A DNA stretch of 64,000 bases from CAWBYL01 sp963793025 (GCA_963793025.1 CAWBYL010000009.1:248001-312000), one strand, 5' to 3'. Positions 48,190 through 58,819 are shown, counted from the first letter of the stretch. A program made the numbers and translations. Notes: generated from the sequence alone by a model not told the origin.

Positions 48190-50510
48190 GCCCCTTCACC
48201 GGGCAACGCATCCCTCGCCTCGAGGACAGCCGACTGCTCACGGGGCGGGGCCGGTTCACCGACGACGTCGAGCTCCCGGGGCTCCTGCATGCCGCCCTAC
48301 TGCGCTCACCGGTGCCGCACGGTGTCCTGCGCGGCCTCGACGTGTCGGGCCTCGAAGCCGACGTCGACCTCGTGCTGGGACCGGACGAGATCCGCCAACG
48401 GGTCCGGGGTCCGATCCCGGTGGTCTGGCACATGCCGGGCGAGTTCCAGCACGATCGCCCCGTCGTGGGTGACCGCGTCCGGTTCGTCGGTGAGGCCGTC
48501 GGCGTGGTGGTGGCCGCTGATCGCTACCGGGCCGAGGACGCCGTCGACCAGATCTTCGTCGAGGTGGACGACCTGCCCTCGGTGATCGATCCCATGGCCG
48601 CCCTCGCCCCGGGAGCACCGCTGCTGTACCCGGAGCACGGGAGCAACGTCATGTGCCACGTCGAGACGGGAGACAGCGCCGAGCACACCGACGCCGTGTT
48701 CGCCGCCGCCGATCGCACGCTCGCCTTCCGCCTCGCCATCGGCCGCGTGAGTGGTACGCCCATGGAGCCGCGTGGTGTGGTCGCCAGCCCCGACCCCGAC
48801 GGCAAGCTCACGGTCTGGAGCTCCACCCAGGCGCCCCACGCGGTGCGCGACACGCTGGCCACCGTCACCGGGCTCCCTCAGCACCGCATCCGGGTGGTGG
48901 CCCCCGACGTGGGCGGCGGGTTCGGCCTGAAGGACCACCTCTACGAGGACGAGGTGATGGTCTGCCTGGCGGCCCTGCAGCTCGGTCGCCCGGTGAAGTG
49001 GGTCGAGGACCGCTACGAGTCGCTCGTCGCCACCCACCAGGCCCGCGGGGAGACGGTCGACGTCGAGGTCGCCTTCGACGACGACGGCCGACTCCGTGGG
49101 CTGCGGGTCACCGGCGTGCGCGATGCCGGGGCCTACCTCTCCCACTTCGGCGGCGGCCCGCTGTTCACCATGGCCGGGATGCTGCCGGGGGCCTACCGCT
49201 GGGACGCGGTGCGGGCCGAGGGCACCGTGGTGGCCACCAACACCACGCCCACCGGGGCCTATCGGGGCTTCGGGCAGACCCAGGCCGTCTTCGTCTGCGA
49301 ACGCACGGTGGACATGGTGGCCGGCGCCCTCGGGCTCGACCCCGTGGCCGTGCGGCGACGCAACATGATCCGCCCCGAGGACCAGCCCTACGCCATCCGC
49401 TGCGCCCCCACCACCTACGACAACGGCGACTACCCGGCCGCCCTCGAGCGAGCCGTCGCCCTGGCCGCCGACTGGCCCGGGCCGCCCGACGACGGTCGCC
49501 GTCGCGGGGTCGGCTACGCCAGCTACGTGCAGATGGCCGGGGTGGGGCCGAGCCAGGGCAATCCTCACGTGGGTCTCGACGTGGGCTCCTGGGAGTCGGC
49601 CATCGCCCGCATGGAACCCGACGGCACGGTTCGGCTCTTCGTGGGCACCAGCCCGCAGGGCCAGGGCCACGTGACGACGTTCGTGCAGTTGGCCGCCGAC
49701 CGACTGGGGGTGGCCATCGAGGACGTGGAGCTCATCCACTCCGACACCGACGCCAGCCCCTACTCCGCCTACGGCACCGCTGCCTCCCGTTCGATCGCCG
49801 TGGGCGGCGGGGCTGTCGTACGGGCCACCGAGGGACTGGCCGAGCGCCTCCGTCGGATTGCCGCCGAGCTGCTCGAAGCGGCACCGGAGGACATCGTCCT
49901 CGGCGGGCGCGACGCCACCGTCGTCGGCACCAACGTCTCGATACCCATCGCCGCCGTCGCCCGCCGGGCCTGGCAGGGCTGGGCCCTGCCGGAGGGGGAG
50001 GAGATGCCGGGGCTCGAGGTCCGCTTCGCCTACGACCCCGAGCAGTACACCTTCTCCTACGCGACCCACGTGTGCCGGGTCGCCGTCGATCCCGGAACTG
50101 GCATCGTCGACGTCGAACGCTACGGCGTGGTGCTCGACTGCGGCACGGTCGTGAACCCCACGATCGTCGAGGGCCAGGTGCACGGAGGAATCGCCCAGGG
50201 CCTCGGAGCCGCCCTCCTCGAGCAGATCGTCGTCGACGAGGACGGTCAACCTCGCGCCACCACCCTGCTCGACTACCTGCTCCCGGTCTCGGCCGACATC
50301 CCCGACGTCGAGGTCGTCCTCACCGAGACGCCGTCGCCCTTCACCCCCGGCGGGATGAAGGGCATGGGGGAAGGCGGGACCAACGGCTCGTTCGCCTGCG
50401 TCGTGAACGCGGTGGCCTCCGCCCTCCCGGAGATCGCCACCCAGATCACCACCACGCCGCTCACCCCTACGGCGTTGTGGTCGCTCCTCGAAGGGAACCC
50501 ACGCCCATGA
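48186..50510 (+). CDS. xanthine-dehydrogenase-family molybdopterin-binding subunit (set 2)
   Basis: The 774-residue catalytic subunit. The start IPRLEDSRLLTGRGRFTDD is the CoxL-like N-terminus. Moco motifs are DVGGGFGLKDHLYEDE near residue 240, TPTGAYRGFGQTQAVF near 355 and the catalytic Glu in GGMKGMGEGGTNG near the C-terminus. AYRGFG and GMGEGG place it with the form II CO-dehydrogenase-like/aldehyde- and heterocycle-oxidising enzymes rather than with classical XDH. The operon context with two deaminases still favours a heterocyclic substrate. It is much more diverged from the set 1 subunit than a recent duplication would be. Confidence 0.9.
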   Translation: MSPFTGQRIPRLEDSRLLTGRGRFTDDVELPGLLHAALLRSPVPHGVLRGLDVSGLEADVDLVLGPDEIRQRVRGPIPVVWHMPGEFQHDRPVVGDRVRFVGEAVGVVVAADRYRAEDAVDQIFVEVDDLPSVIDPMAALAPGAPLLYPEHGSNVMCHVETGDSAEHTDAVFAAADRTLAFRLAIGRVSGTPMEPRGVVASPDPDGKLTVWSSTQAPHAVRDTLATVTGLPQHRIRVVAPDVGGGFGLKDHLYEDEVMVCLAALQLGRPVKWVEDRYESLVATHQARGETVDVEVAFDDDGRLRGLRVTGVRDAGAYLSHFGGGPLFTMAGMLPGAYRWDAVRAEGTVVATNTTPTGAYRGFGQTQAVFVCERTVDMVAGALGLDPVAVRRRNMIRPEDQPYAIRCAPTTYDNGDYPAALERAVALAADWPGPPDDGRRRGVGYASYVQMAGVGPSQGNPHVGLDVGSWESAIARMEPDGTVRLFVGTSPQGQGHVTTFVQLAADRLGVAIEDVELIHSDTDASPYSAYGTAASRSIAVGGGAVVRATEGLAERLRRIAAELLEAAPEDIVLGGRDATVVGTNVSIPIAAVARRAWQGWALPEGEEMPGLEVRFAYDPEQYTFSYATHVCRVAVDPGTGIVDVERYGVVLDCGTVVNPTIVEGQVHGGIAQGLGAALLEQIVVDEDGQPRATTLLDYLLPVSADIPDVEVVLTETPSPFTPGGMKGMGEGGTNGSFACVVNAVASALPEIATQITTTPLTPTALWSLLEGNPRP

Positions 50511-51562
50511 CCTCTGCCACTGCCGGCCACCTGCGTCGCCTACCCAAGGCCGAGCTGCACTGCCATGTCGAGGGCGCGGCGCGGGCCTCGACCATCGCCG
50601 AGCTGGCCCGGAGCAATGGCGTCGCCCTGCCCGTGGCCGACCCGTCCGAGCTGTACCGCTTCACCGACCTGAACCAGTTCCTCGAGATCTACGACGTGGT
50701 GTGCCGGAGCCTGGTCACGGCCGACGACTTCCACCGCATCGCCTACGAGGCCTGCGAGGACGGTGCGGCCGCCGGAGTCCGGTACCGCGAGATGTTCTTC
50801 TCCCCCGGCTTCGTGCTCCGCCTGGGTGTCGCCATCGAGACGGTCTGGGCCGGCCTGAGCGCCGGGGTCCGTGATGCCAACGCCGACCTCGACATCACCT
50901 GCCGGCTCATCCTCGACATCGACAAGCCCTCAGGGGCCGCCCACGCCGAGGCCATGGCCGACTTCGCCGCGAGCTGTGACCGAGAGGTGCTCCTCGGCAT
51001 CGGCGGGGACTCGGTCGAGCGCGGGATCGATCACCGGGCCTTCGCCGTGGCCTTCTCGGCCGCCGGACGCGCCGGGCTGCGCCGGACCCTGCACGCCGGG
51101 GAGGACGGACCGGCGGAGAACATCCGCATCGCCCTCGACGTGTTGGGATGCGAGCGGATCGACCACGGGTTCCGCCTCCTCGACGACCCCGAGCTCACCG
51201 CCGAGGTGATCGATCGGGGGGTGCCTCTCACGGTGTGCCCCACCTCCAACGTGGTCATCGCCCACGTCGTCCCCGACGTGGCCACCCACCCCTTCGACGA
51301 ACAGCGCCGCCTCGGGGTGGCGGTGACGCTCAACAGCGACGACCCCGGGATGATGCGGTTCGACCTGGCCGACGAGTACGTGGCCGTGGCCGACGCCTAC
51401 GGCTACGACCTCGACATCATGGAGGACCTCTCCCTGGCCTCGATCGCCGCCAGCTGGGCCTCCGCACCGGAGAAGGCCGAGCTCCGCGCCCGGTTCGTCG
51501 CCGAGTTCGACGACCTGCGTTCGGCCGCGGACCTACCCCTGCGGGGCCCCGTCGGCGGTTAG
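50507..51562 (+). CDS. adenosine/adenine deaminase family protein, second
   Basis: A 351-residue zinc aminohydrolase. Motifs are LPKAELHCHVEGAARASTIA near residue 12, RTLHAGEDGPAENIRIALD (catalytic Glu), ERIDHGFRLLDDPELTAEV and LNSDDPGMMRF. The HAGE-D-GP and RIDHG pattern is closer to the adenine-deaminase-type (Aah1-like) subgroup than to classical adenosine deaminases, which usually have RIGHG. This is an indication, not proof. The ATG overlaps the molybdenum subunit's stop. It is the last gene of the 42037-51562 operon. Confidence 0.85.
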   Translation: MTSATAGHLRRLPKAELHCHVEGAARASTIAELARSNGVALPVADPSELYRFTDLNQFLEIYDVVCRSLVTADDFHRIAYEACEDGAAAGVRYREMFFSPGFVLRLGVAIETVWAGLSAGVRDANADLDITCRLILDIDKPSGAAHAEAMADFAASCDREVLLGIGGDSVERGIDHRAFAVAFSAAGRAGLRRTLHAGEDGPAENIRIALDVLGCERIDHGFRLLDDPELTAEVIDRGVPLTVCPTSNVVIAHVVPDVATHPFDEQRRLGVAVTLNSDDPGMMRFDLADEYVAVADAYGYDLDIMEDLSLASIAASWASAPEKAELRARFVAEFDDLRSAADLPLRGPVGG

Positions 51563-51565
51563 CGT
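51560..51565 (+). promoter_or_regulatory. putative -10 element of a leaderless start (TAGCGT)
   Basis: TAGCGT lies 6 nt before GTG 51572 and contains the stop codon of the deaminase gene. The next gene may therefore be transcribed independently of the purine operon. Confidence 0.35.
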
Positions 51566-51571
51566 GCGCGA

Positions 51572-52921
51572 GTGCCCGAGTGGGTGTTCCAGCTCTACAA
51601 CCCATGGACCACGCCGGCGGCCCTCGTCGTCGCCACCGTGGCTCTGGGCTACCTGATCGGCCTCCGGCACCGGCGTCTGGCGGCGCTCGCTGCCGTGGTC
51701 GCCGCCGGGGTGGCCCTGTGGCAGGCGTGGAGAATCGGGCCTCCCAGCGGTCTCCTGGACCTGCAGATCTACGTGGGCTCGGCCCGCGACTGGCTCGACG
51801 GCGGTTCGCTCTACGCCTACCGGGACGGCGTCCACCACCTCGGCGCCACCTACCCGCCCGTCGGTCCCATCTTCTTCGCCCTGTTCGAACCCATGGCGGC
51901 CGAGGCTCGTGAGATCCTCTGGACCGCGGTGAGCCTCCTTGCTCTGGGCGGGACCACGTGGTTCGCCGCCGAGATCGCCGGGGTCGAACGCGAGCGGCGC
52001 CTGACCTGGTGTCTGTGGGCGTTCGCGGCGGCCGCGGTGACCATCCCGGTCTGGCTGACCCTGCGCCAGGGGCAGGTGAACATCGTGCTGTGGCTCCTGG
52101 TGGTGGTCGACGTGGCCGCCGTGGGAAGACGATCCCGGTGGTCCGGTGTCGGTATCGGCCTGGCCACCGCGGTCAAGCTCGTACCCGGCCTGTTCATCGT
52201 CTGGCTCCTGCTGGCCCGACGCACCGTCGCCGCGGCCCGAGCGGCCGCCGTCGCCCTCGCCGCCACCGCGGTCGGCTGGGTGCTGGCCCCCGAGGACTCA
52301 CGGCGCTACTGGAGCGAGCTGATCTTCGACTCGAGCCGCATCGGCCGGGTCGAGGATCCCCGCAACAACTCGCTGCTCGGCGTGGTGTCCCGCGCCGTGG
52401 AGCCGGGGCTGGGGCGCACCTCGCTGTGGCTTGTCGGCGCCGCCCTCATCGTCACGATGGGGCTCGTCCGGGGGGTCAGAGCGCTCCGCCGTGACGACCT
52501 CCTGACGGCCACCGCCGTCGTGGGCTGCGCGGCCACGCTGGTGAGCCCGATCTCGTGGACCCACCACCTCGGGTTCCTGGTGCTGGCCCTGGTCGCCTTC
52601 ACGGCCCGCCGGCCCGATCGTGGCGTGGCCGCGGCCGTTGCCGTGGGCTGGCTGGTCCTGGTCGACCCGGGGGGCCTGGGTGACGACGTCCCCTCGGCCA
52701 CGGTGCGAGCCCTGCTGCTGGTCGCCGTGGTGGTGGCCCTGCCGATCGTCACCGGTCGTTCGGCGGCGGGCCGCCCCGCTCCGGACGACGACGTCGCTCG
52801 GTCAGACGGCGACCACGTCGAGCACCCGCTCGACGAAGTCCTGGCTCCCGGCCTCGATGGCGTTGCGCTTGATGGCCATCCCGCCGAGGACGTCGGCCCC
52901 GCGGCCCCGCATCAGCTCTGA
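51572..52921 (+). CDS. polyprenol-phosphate-sugar glycosyltransferase, GT87-like membrane protein
   Basis: A 449-residue integral membrane protein with about ten hydrophobic segments. After the first helices, DLQIYVGSARDWLDGGSLYA and ATYPPVGPIFFALFEP match the first periplasmic loop of GT87/PimE-type mannosyltransferases, including the catalytic-type Asp. LRQGQVNIVLWLLVVVD and KLVPGLFIVWLLLARR are also typical. Such enzymes extend envelope glycolipids from polyprenyl-phosphate mannose. The last 40 residues overlap the convergent flavodoxin gene and look non-native (HPAEDVGPAAPHQL), so the true end may lie near 52800 if an indel is present. Confidence 0.8.
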   Translation: MPEWVFQLYNPWTTPAALVVATVALGYLIGLRHRRLAALAAVVAAGVALWQAWRIGPPSGLLDLQIYVGSARDWLDGGSLYAYRDGVHHLGATYPPVGPIFFALFEPMAAEAREILWTAVSLLALGGTTWFAAEIAGVERERRLTWCLWAFAAAAVTIPVWLTLRQGQVNIVLWLLVVVDVAAVGRRSRWSGVGIGLATAVKLVPGLFIVWLLLARRTVAAARAAAVALAATAVGWVLAPEDSRRYWSELIFDSSRIGRVEDPRNNSLLGVVSRAVEPGLGRTSLWLVGAALIVTMGLVRGVRALRRDDLLTATAVVGCAATLVSPISWTHHLGFLVLALVAFTARRPDRGVAAAVAVGWLVLVDPGGLGDDVPSATVRALLLVAVVVALPIVTGRSAAGRPAPDDDVARSDGDHVEHPLDEVLAPGLDGVALDGHPAEDVGPAAPHQL

Positions 52922-53225
52922 GAGCTTCTCCAGCGTCTTGCCGGCGTGCAGGGCGTAGGTGCAGAAGACGGCGCAGCGCTTGCCGGTGAGCACCGGAAGC
53001 TGGTTGAGCCGACCGGCGCGGGCCGGCTTCTGACCCACGATGAACAGCCCGTCCGTCCATGACCCGACGATGACCAGATCGGCGTCGGCCACGGACTGGT
53101 AGTCGACTGCCGTCGTGGGACACGAGCGTGGCGTCGACGTCGGCGGCCCGGAGGTGCTCGGTGATGAGCTGGGCGGCGCGGGCCGTGTTCCCGGTGAGGC
53201 TCTCGTAGATCACGACCGCTCGCAC
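52802..53225 (-). CDS. flavodoxin-like protein, frameshifted as sequenced
   Basis: From GTG 53225 behind AAGGAG, the protein begins VRAVVIYESLTGNTARAAQL, the FMN phosphate-binding loop of flavodoxins (E-S-x-T-G-N-T). The frame breaks near 53110 and continues in the next frame with VDYQSVADADLVIVGSWTDG, then LTGKRCAVFCTYALHAGKT, the second and third FMN loops. The span is 3n+1 bases, so one extra base accounts for it. An electron-transfer role is likely; the partner is unknown, although cytochrome P450 and Rieske proteins in this window would need one. It converges with, and overlaps, the GT87-like gene. Confidence 0.75.
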
Positions 53226-53320
53226 GATGCCGCTCCTTGGCACGAGTTGATGGGACCGGGTGAGCGTAGCGCAGGGCCCTCCCGGCGCCGGCCGGTTCGT
53301 GGGCGGTGGGTGGGCGGCGA

Positions 53321-53326
53321 TACCGT
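53321..53326 (+). promoter_or_regulatory. putative -10 element of a leaderless start (TACCGT)
   Basis: TACCGT lies 7 nt before the fumarase ATG at 53334, with no ribosome binding site between. Confidence 0.45.
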
Positions 53327-53333
53327 TCGGCCC

Positions 53334-54977
<1,644 letters not shown>

Positions 54978-55124
54978 ACGACCTCGCCGGGCCGGCAGCC
55001 GAACGCGTTTTGGTGCGACGCGATACTGGCGCCGGGTCGGCCGGTGAGCGAGACTCAGCCGTACCCAAGGTCCGCCCACCCGGCAGGAACGAGTGGGCGG
55101 CCCCGTCTCAGCGGAGGTACGTCC

Positions 55125-55430
55125 ATGGGAGCACGGCATCGTGGCCAGCGTCGCGACGGGAGGGTCATCCCCGCCCGTGACATGCGGCAGGTGGAGCACC
55201 GCAAGGTCCGCCATCAGGCCACCATCCAGCTGAGAGAGGCGGTCTTCGGCGCCGATCCCGACGATCTCGTGGTGGTGGAGGAGATCCACCGCCACGGATA
55301 CGGGGAGATCAGCGACCGCCCCGAGCGCCGCACGGGGGATTCCCGGCTACGCCACTGGAAGACGCCGTTCTGGAAGCGTCGCAGCACGCTGCCGCGCCCA
55401 ACGCTGGAGCATCGCCTTCTCCGACGGTGA
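55125..55430 (+). CDS. small basic protein of unknown function (101 aa)
   Basis: The start at ATG 55125 lies behind GCGGAGG. The product is Arg/His-rich and without membrane segments: MGARHRGQRRDGRVIPARDM at the N-terminus, a middle containing DPDDLVVVEEIHRHGYG, and a basic C-terminus ending LEHRLLRR. The high charge could indicate nucleic-acid or protein binding, but no family is recognised. The gap 54978-55124 before it shows no gene. Confidence 0.5.
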   Translation: MGARHRGQRRDGRVIPARDMRQVEHRKVRHQATIQLREAVFGADPDDLVVVEEIHRHGYGEISDRPERRTGDSRLRHWKTPFWKRRSTLPRPTLEHRLLRR

Positions 55431-55491
55431 CATATAACCCTGCGTTGAGGACCCGTTGACCGTCTGGTGAGATTCGCCGCCTAGCCTGCGG

Positions 55492-55515
55492 CCGTCCTCC
55501 GAGACCGGAGGGCGG
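55492..55515 (+). promoter_or_regulatory. 10-bp leader hairpin upstream of the peptidoglycan hydrolase gene
   Basis: CCGTCCTCCG, loop AGAC, then CGGAGGGCGG form a 10-bp stem with one G-U pair, 44 bp before ATG 55560. A TTGACC box at 55456 and a TAGCCT box at 55482 upstream are 20 nt apart, wider than ideal. It may be a leader structure or attenuator. Confidence 0.35.
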
Positions 55516-55559
55516 CCCGTCCTCAGGGTTTGGGCCCCGTCGACCGATGGTCAGGTGTG

Positions 55560-57141
55560 ATGTCTGCTGTTCGTCGCGCTCGACGCGCTCTTCTCTGCGT
55601 CGTGGTGGCCGGTGCCGTCGCGGCCACAGCGCTGACGCCGGGAGCTCGCGGCCACGCCGATGCCGCCGAGGTGGCGTCGGTGGACGAGACGGGGCGGGTC
55701 TACGCGGACACGCGGGCCGCCCTGGTCGCGACCGAGCAGGCGCTGGCCGACAGCGAGACGGTGCGGGTCGAAGCCGCCCGCCAACGGGCCGCCGCCGCCG
55801 CCGACCTGGCCCGGGCCGAGGCGACGCTCGTCGACCAACGCGACCGCTACGCCCTCATCGGCGCCGAGCTCTACGTCCGACAGGGTGCGGCCTCCAAGGA
55901 CGAGGGCGACTCGATCTTCCTCGCGCTGGCCGGCCGGCGCATGACCCTCGACCGGGCCAAGGCCGACCAGAAGGCGGCGACCAAGCAGTTCGCCGCGGCC
56001 GACAAGGCCTTCGTGGACGCAGCGGACGCCGCCCAGCACGCCGACCAGCGCCACGCCGAGACGCTCGCGGCGGCCGACGAGGCCGCGGCGAGAGCCGACG
56101 AGGCCCTCGCCGAGGCCGGAGCCCCCGATCTACCTGCCCTCGCCTACGCCGCCTACCGCCAGGTCGCCGCGGCCAGCGACGATGCCCATCCTGGGTGCCG
56201 GCTCCCCGCCGCGGTGTTGGCCGGCATGGGCCGCATGGCCTCCGGCCCACGGTCGCAACCAGGGCTCCGATCTCGACCACCGTGGCTTCGTCACGCCGGT
56301 GCTGCGGGGCCTTCGGGGACCGCGGATGGCCGACACCGACGAGGGCGCAATCGACGGCGACCACGGTTCGGACCGGACCGTCGGCCCCATGCAGATCACC
56401 CCGACGATGTGGTCGGCCCACGCCACCGACGGCGATGGCGACGGTGTGGCCGATCCGGACAACCTGTTCGACGCCGCCGCCGCGACAGCCGAGACACTGT
56501 GCATGAGCGGGCTGGATCTGACCACGGCCAGTGGCCTGCAGCAAGCCGTCTACCGACTGCTGGGCGACACGCCCCAGACGGCGGTGTCGCTCGGCGCGGC
56601 CCGCCGCTACGCCCGCACCGACGGCCTCGACCTGGGCGAGGTGCCCGCTGATCCCCGGGCCCTGATCGCCGACGGGATGCCCCAGTTCGACGACGGGGGC
56701 CCTGCCCTCGAACCCGGCGACATCCTCGGCATGATCGACTGGGCGACCAGCCGGGTGGGCACTCCCTACTCGCAGTGCATGGGGCCCGAGCTCCGGCCCC
56801 AGGACCCGATCTGCCCGCCCGACACGAACCGCTTCGGCCAGGGCTACTTCGACTGCTCCGGGTTCGTCAGCGCCGCCTACCGTCGCATCGGCATCGCCGT
56901 GCCGACGAGCACGTACCAGATGGAGGCCGATCCCTTCTTCATGTCGTCACAGGTCGCGAACCGGATCGACCTGAGCGTCATGGAACCGGGCGACGTGTTC
57001 CTCATGGACGGCCACACCGGCCTTTACATCGGCGGCGGGATGATCATCCACGCCATCGGCATCGGACTGACCATGGAACGGATCCCCGCCTGGGTGAGCA
57101 ACGCGACCTTCGCCGTGCTCCGCCCGGCGGCTCTCGCCTGA
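55560..57141 (+). CDS. secreted peptidoglycan hydrolase: coiled coil, lytic-transglycosylase-like domain and NlpC/P60, frameshifted as sequenced
   Basis: ATG 55560 begins a signal peptide (SAVRRARRALLCVVVAGAVA) followed by about 160 residues of Ala/Glu-rich coiled coil. A transglycosylase-like domain follows, with CRLPAAVLAGMGRMAS and, one frame over, GSDRTVGPMQITPTMW and DGDGDGVADPDNLFDAAAAT. The C-terminal NlpC/P60 domain has the Cys in YFDCSGFVSAAYRR near residue 431, His in MDGHTGLYIGGG and a third site in IIHAIG. The frame breaks near 56245 in a CCC run (3n+1 total), so one C is extra. It should cut both glycan and peptide bonds. It follows a hairpin-containing leader. Confidence 0.82.
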
Positions 57142-57149
57142 CGACGCGT

Positions 57150-58721
57150 TCAGGATCGGGGCGCCGGCGTCCAGGGCTTGTCGCGGAACTGGTCGCGTAG
57201 GTCGGTCTTCAAGACCTTGCCCAGCGTGTTGTTCCGCGGCAGGGCCTCGAGGACCTCGAGCTGCTCCGGGATCTTCTGGACCATGAGATCGGCATCCTTG
57301 AGGTATGCGACCATCTCGGCGAGCTCGATCGGCTCGGAACCGGTGGCCGTCTCGACGACGGCGCAGACCCGCTCGCCGCGCTCCCTGTCGGGCAGGCCGA
57401 TGACGGCGACGTCGCCGATCTTCGGGTGCTGGTAGAGGAGATCCTCGATCTCCTTGGCCGAGATGTTCTCGCCCTTGCGGATGATGACGTCCTTCAGTCG
57501 TCCCGTCAGCACCACGTGTCCGTCGGCGTCGAGGTGGCCGAGGTCGCCGGTGCGGAACCAGCCGTCGTCGTCGAAGGCCTCGGCATCGAGGGCGCTGTCG
57601 GTGTACCCCTTGAACACCATCGGGCCCTTCAGCCGCACCTCGCCGTCGGCCTCCGGGGCGGCTTCGGCGCCCTCGAGGGTCACGATCCGGACCTGGCAAC
57701 CGGTGACCGGAGCACCGTCGGTGTACATCAGCTGGCTCTCGGTGTCGTCGGGCCCACCCTGGGCGATCATCGGGCACTCGGTCATGCCGTAGCCGTGGCA
57801 CACCGGGATGCCCATCTCCTTCATGACCTCGGTGTACATCTCGGGTGGCTTGGGGGCGCCGCCGCCCGACAGCAGGCGCAGGCTGGGGATGATGGGGACA
57901 TCGGGCTGGGTGCGCTGCTTGGCCAGGTACATCTGGTAGAACGCGGGGCCGCCGCCGGCCATGGTGGCGCCCTTGCGGGCGAACAGCTCGACGGCGACGT
58001 CGATGTTGAAGGCTTCGATCAGGACGCTGCCGCAACCCCGGTAGAGCATCATCATGAGGTAGTCGGGCCCCGCGATGTGGGCGTACGGGAAGGCGATGGA
58101 CCCGACGTCGTCGGCGGTGAGTTCGAGGGCGTCGGCCAGCCCGAGACCGCCGGCCATGAGCGTGCCGTCGCTGTGGCGCACCCCCTTGGGCGCCGAGGTC
58201 GTGCCCGACGTGTAGTACACCCATCGGACCTCGTCGCCGTTCGTCGGGGCCCCCGGCAGGGTGGCGGGATCGCCTTCGGGAAGGTCGTCGTAGGCGACGA
58301 TGACCTCGGGGCGCACGCCGAGGTCATCGGCAATGCGGCCCGCCATGGCCTCGAAGTCGAACTTGTTCCAGTCGCCCGGCACCAGGAAGAACTCGGCGTC
58401 GGTCTGTTGGATGACGAAACCCACCTCGCGGTCGCGGTAGATGGGGATGATGGGGTTCTGCACGGCGCCCAGGCGGGCCAGGGCCAGCGACACCACCACC
58501 GTCTCGATACGGGTGGGGAGCTGCCAGGTGACACGGGTACCGGCGCCGATGCCCCGCTCGTGCAGGCCGGCCGCCACCCGCTCGGCCCGGTCCCGGAGCT
58601 CGGCGTAGGTCACCTCACGCTCGCTCTCGATGAGGGCGGCCACTGCGGGGGAGGCCGCGGCACGCGCCTCCACCAGCTCCCACATCGTCGTCGCCTGCTC
58701 GATCGAGTCGCCTGCGGTCAC
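57150..58721 (-). CDS. acyl-CoA synthetase / AMP-dependent ligase
   Basis: A 523-residue ANL-superfamily enzyme that activates a carboxylic acid through an acyl-adenylate and then loads CoA. The phosphate-binding loop is VYYTSGTTSAPKGVRHSDG, the A5 region is CHGYGMTECPMIAQGG, the A7 Asp is in WFRTGDLGHLD, and the A8-A10 hinge and Lys are in GRLKDVIIRKGENISAKEIE and RNNTLGKVLKTDL. GTG 58721 is taken because GGGGAGGG lies just upstream and the open extension has no homology. It is divergent from the alcohol dehydrogenase gene. Together with the thiolase and DUF35 genes nearby this suggests catabolism of a cyclic or branched acid. Confidence 0.9.
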   Translation of the reverse strand: MTAGDSIEQATTMWELVEARAAASPAVAALIESEREVTYAELRDRAERVAAGLHERGIGAGTRVTWQLPTRIETVVVSLALARLGAVQNPIIPIYRDREVGFVIQQTDAEFFLVPGDWNKFDFEAMAGRIADDLGVRPEVIVAYDDLPEGDPATLPGAPTNGDEVRWVYYTSGTTSAPKGVRHSDGTLMAGGLGLADALELTADDVGSIAFPYAHIAGPDYLMMMLYRGCGSVLIEAFNIDVAVELFARKGATMAGGGPAFYQMYLAKQRTQPDVPIIPSLRLLSGGGAPKPPEMYTEVMKEMGIPVCHGYGMTECPMIAQGGPDDTESQLMYTDGAPVTGCQVRIVTLEGAEAAPEADGEVRLKGPMVFKGYTDSALDAEAFDDDGWFRTGDLGHLDADGHVVLTGRLKDVIIRKGENISAKEIEDLLYQHPKIGDVAVIGLPDRERGERVCAVVETATGSEPIELAEMVAYLKDADLMVQKIPEQLEVLEALPRNNTLGKVLKTDLRDQFRDKPWTPAPRS

Positions 58722-58819
58722 GTCCGGCCCTCCCCTGGTTCCTGACGACCCATCATGCCCTGCGCCGGCGGGCGGCACCGCACTGGAGGTGGTGCCAGAC
58801 TCACGAGATGGGGGAAACC

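Noticed and set aside
28617..51562. A mobile element or genomic island carrying the purine cluster
   Set aside because: No integrase, transposase, tRNA end, flanking direct repeat or composition change was seen; codon use matches the neighbours.
55431..55559. Cyclic-di-AMP riboswitch before the NlpC/P60 gene
   Set aside because: Such switches do precede this gene type in actinobacteria, but the conserved core motifs of that RNA are not recognisable here; only a simple hairpin is visible.
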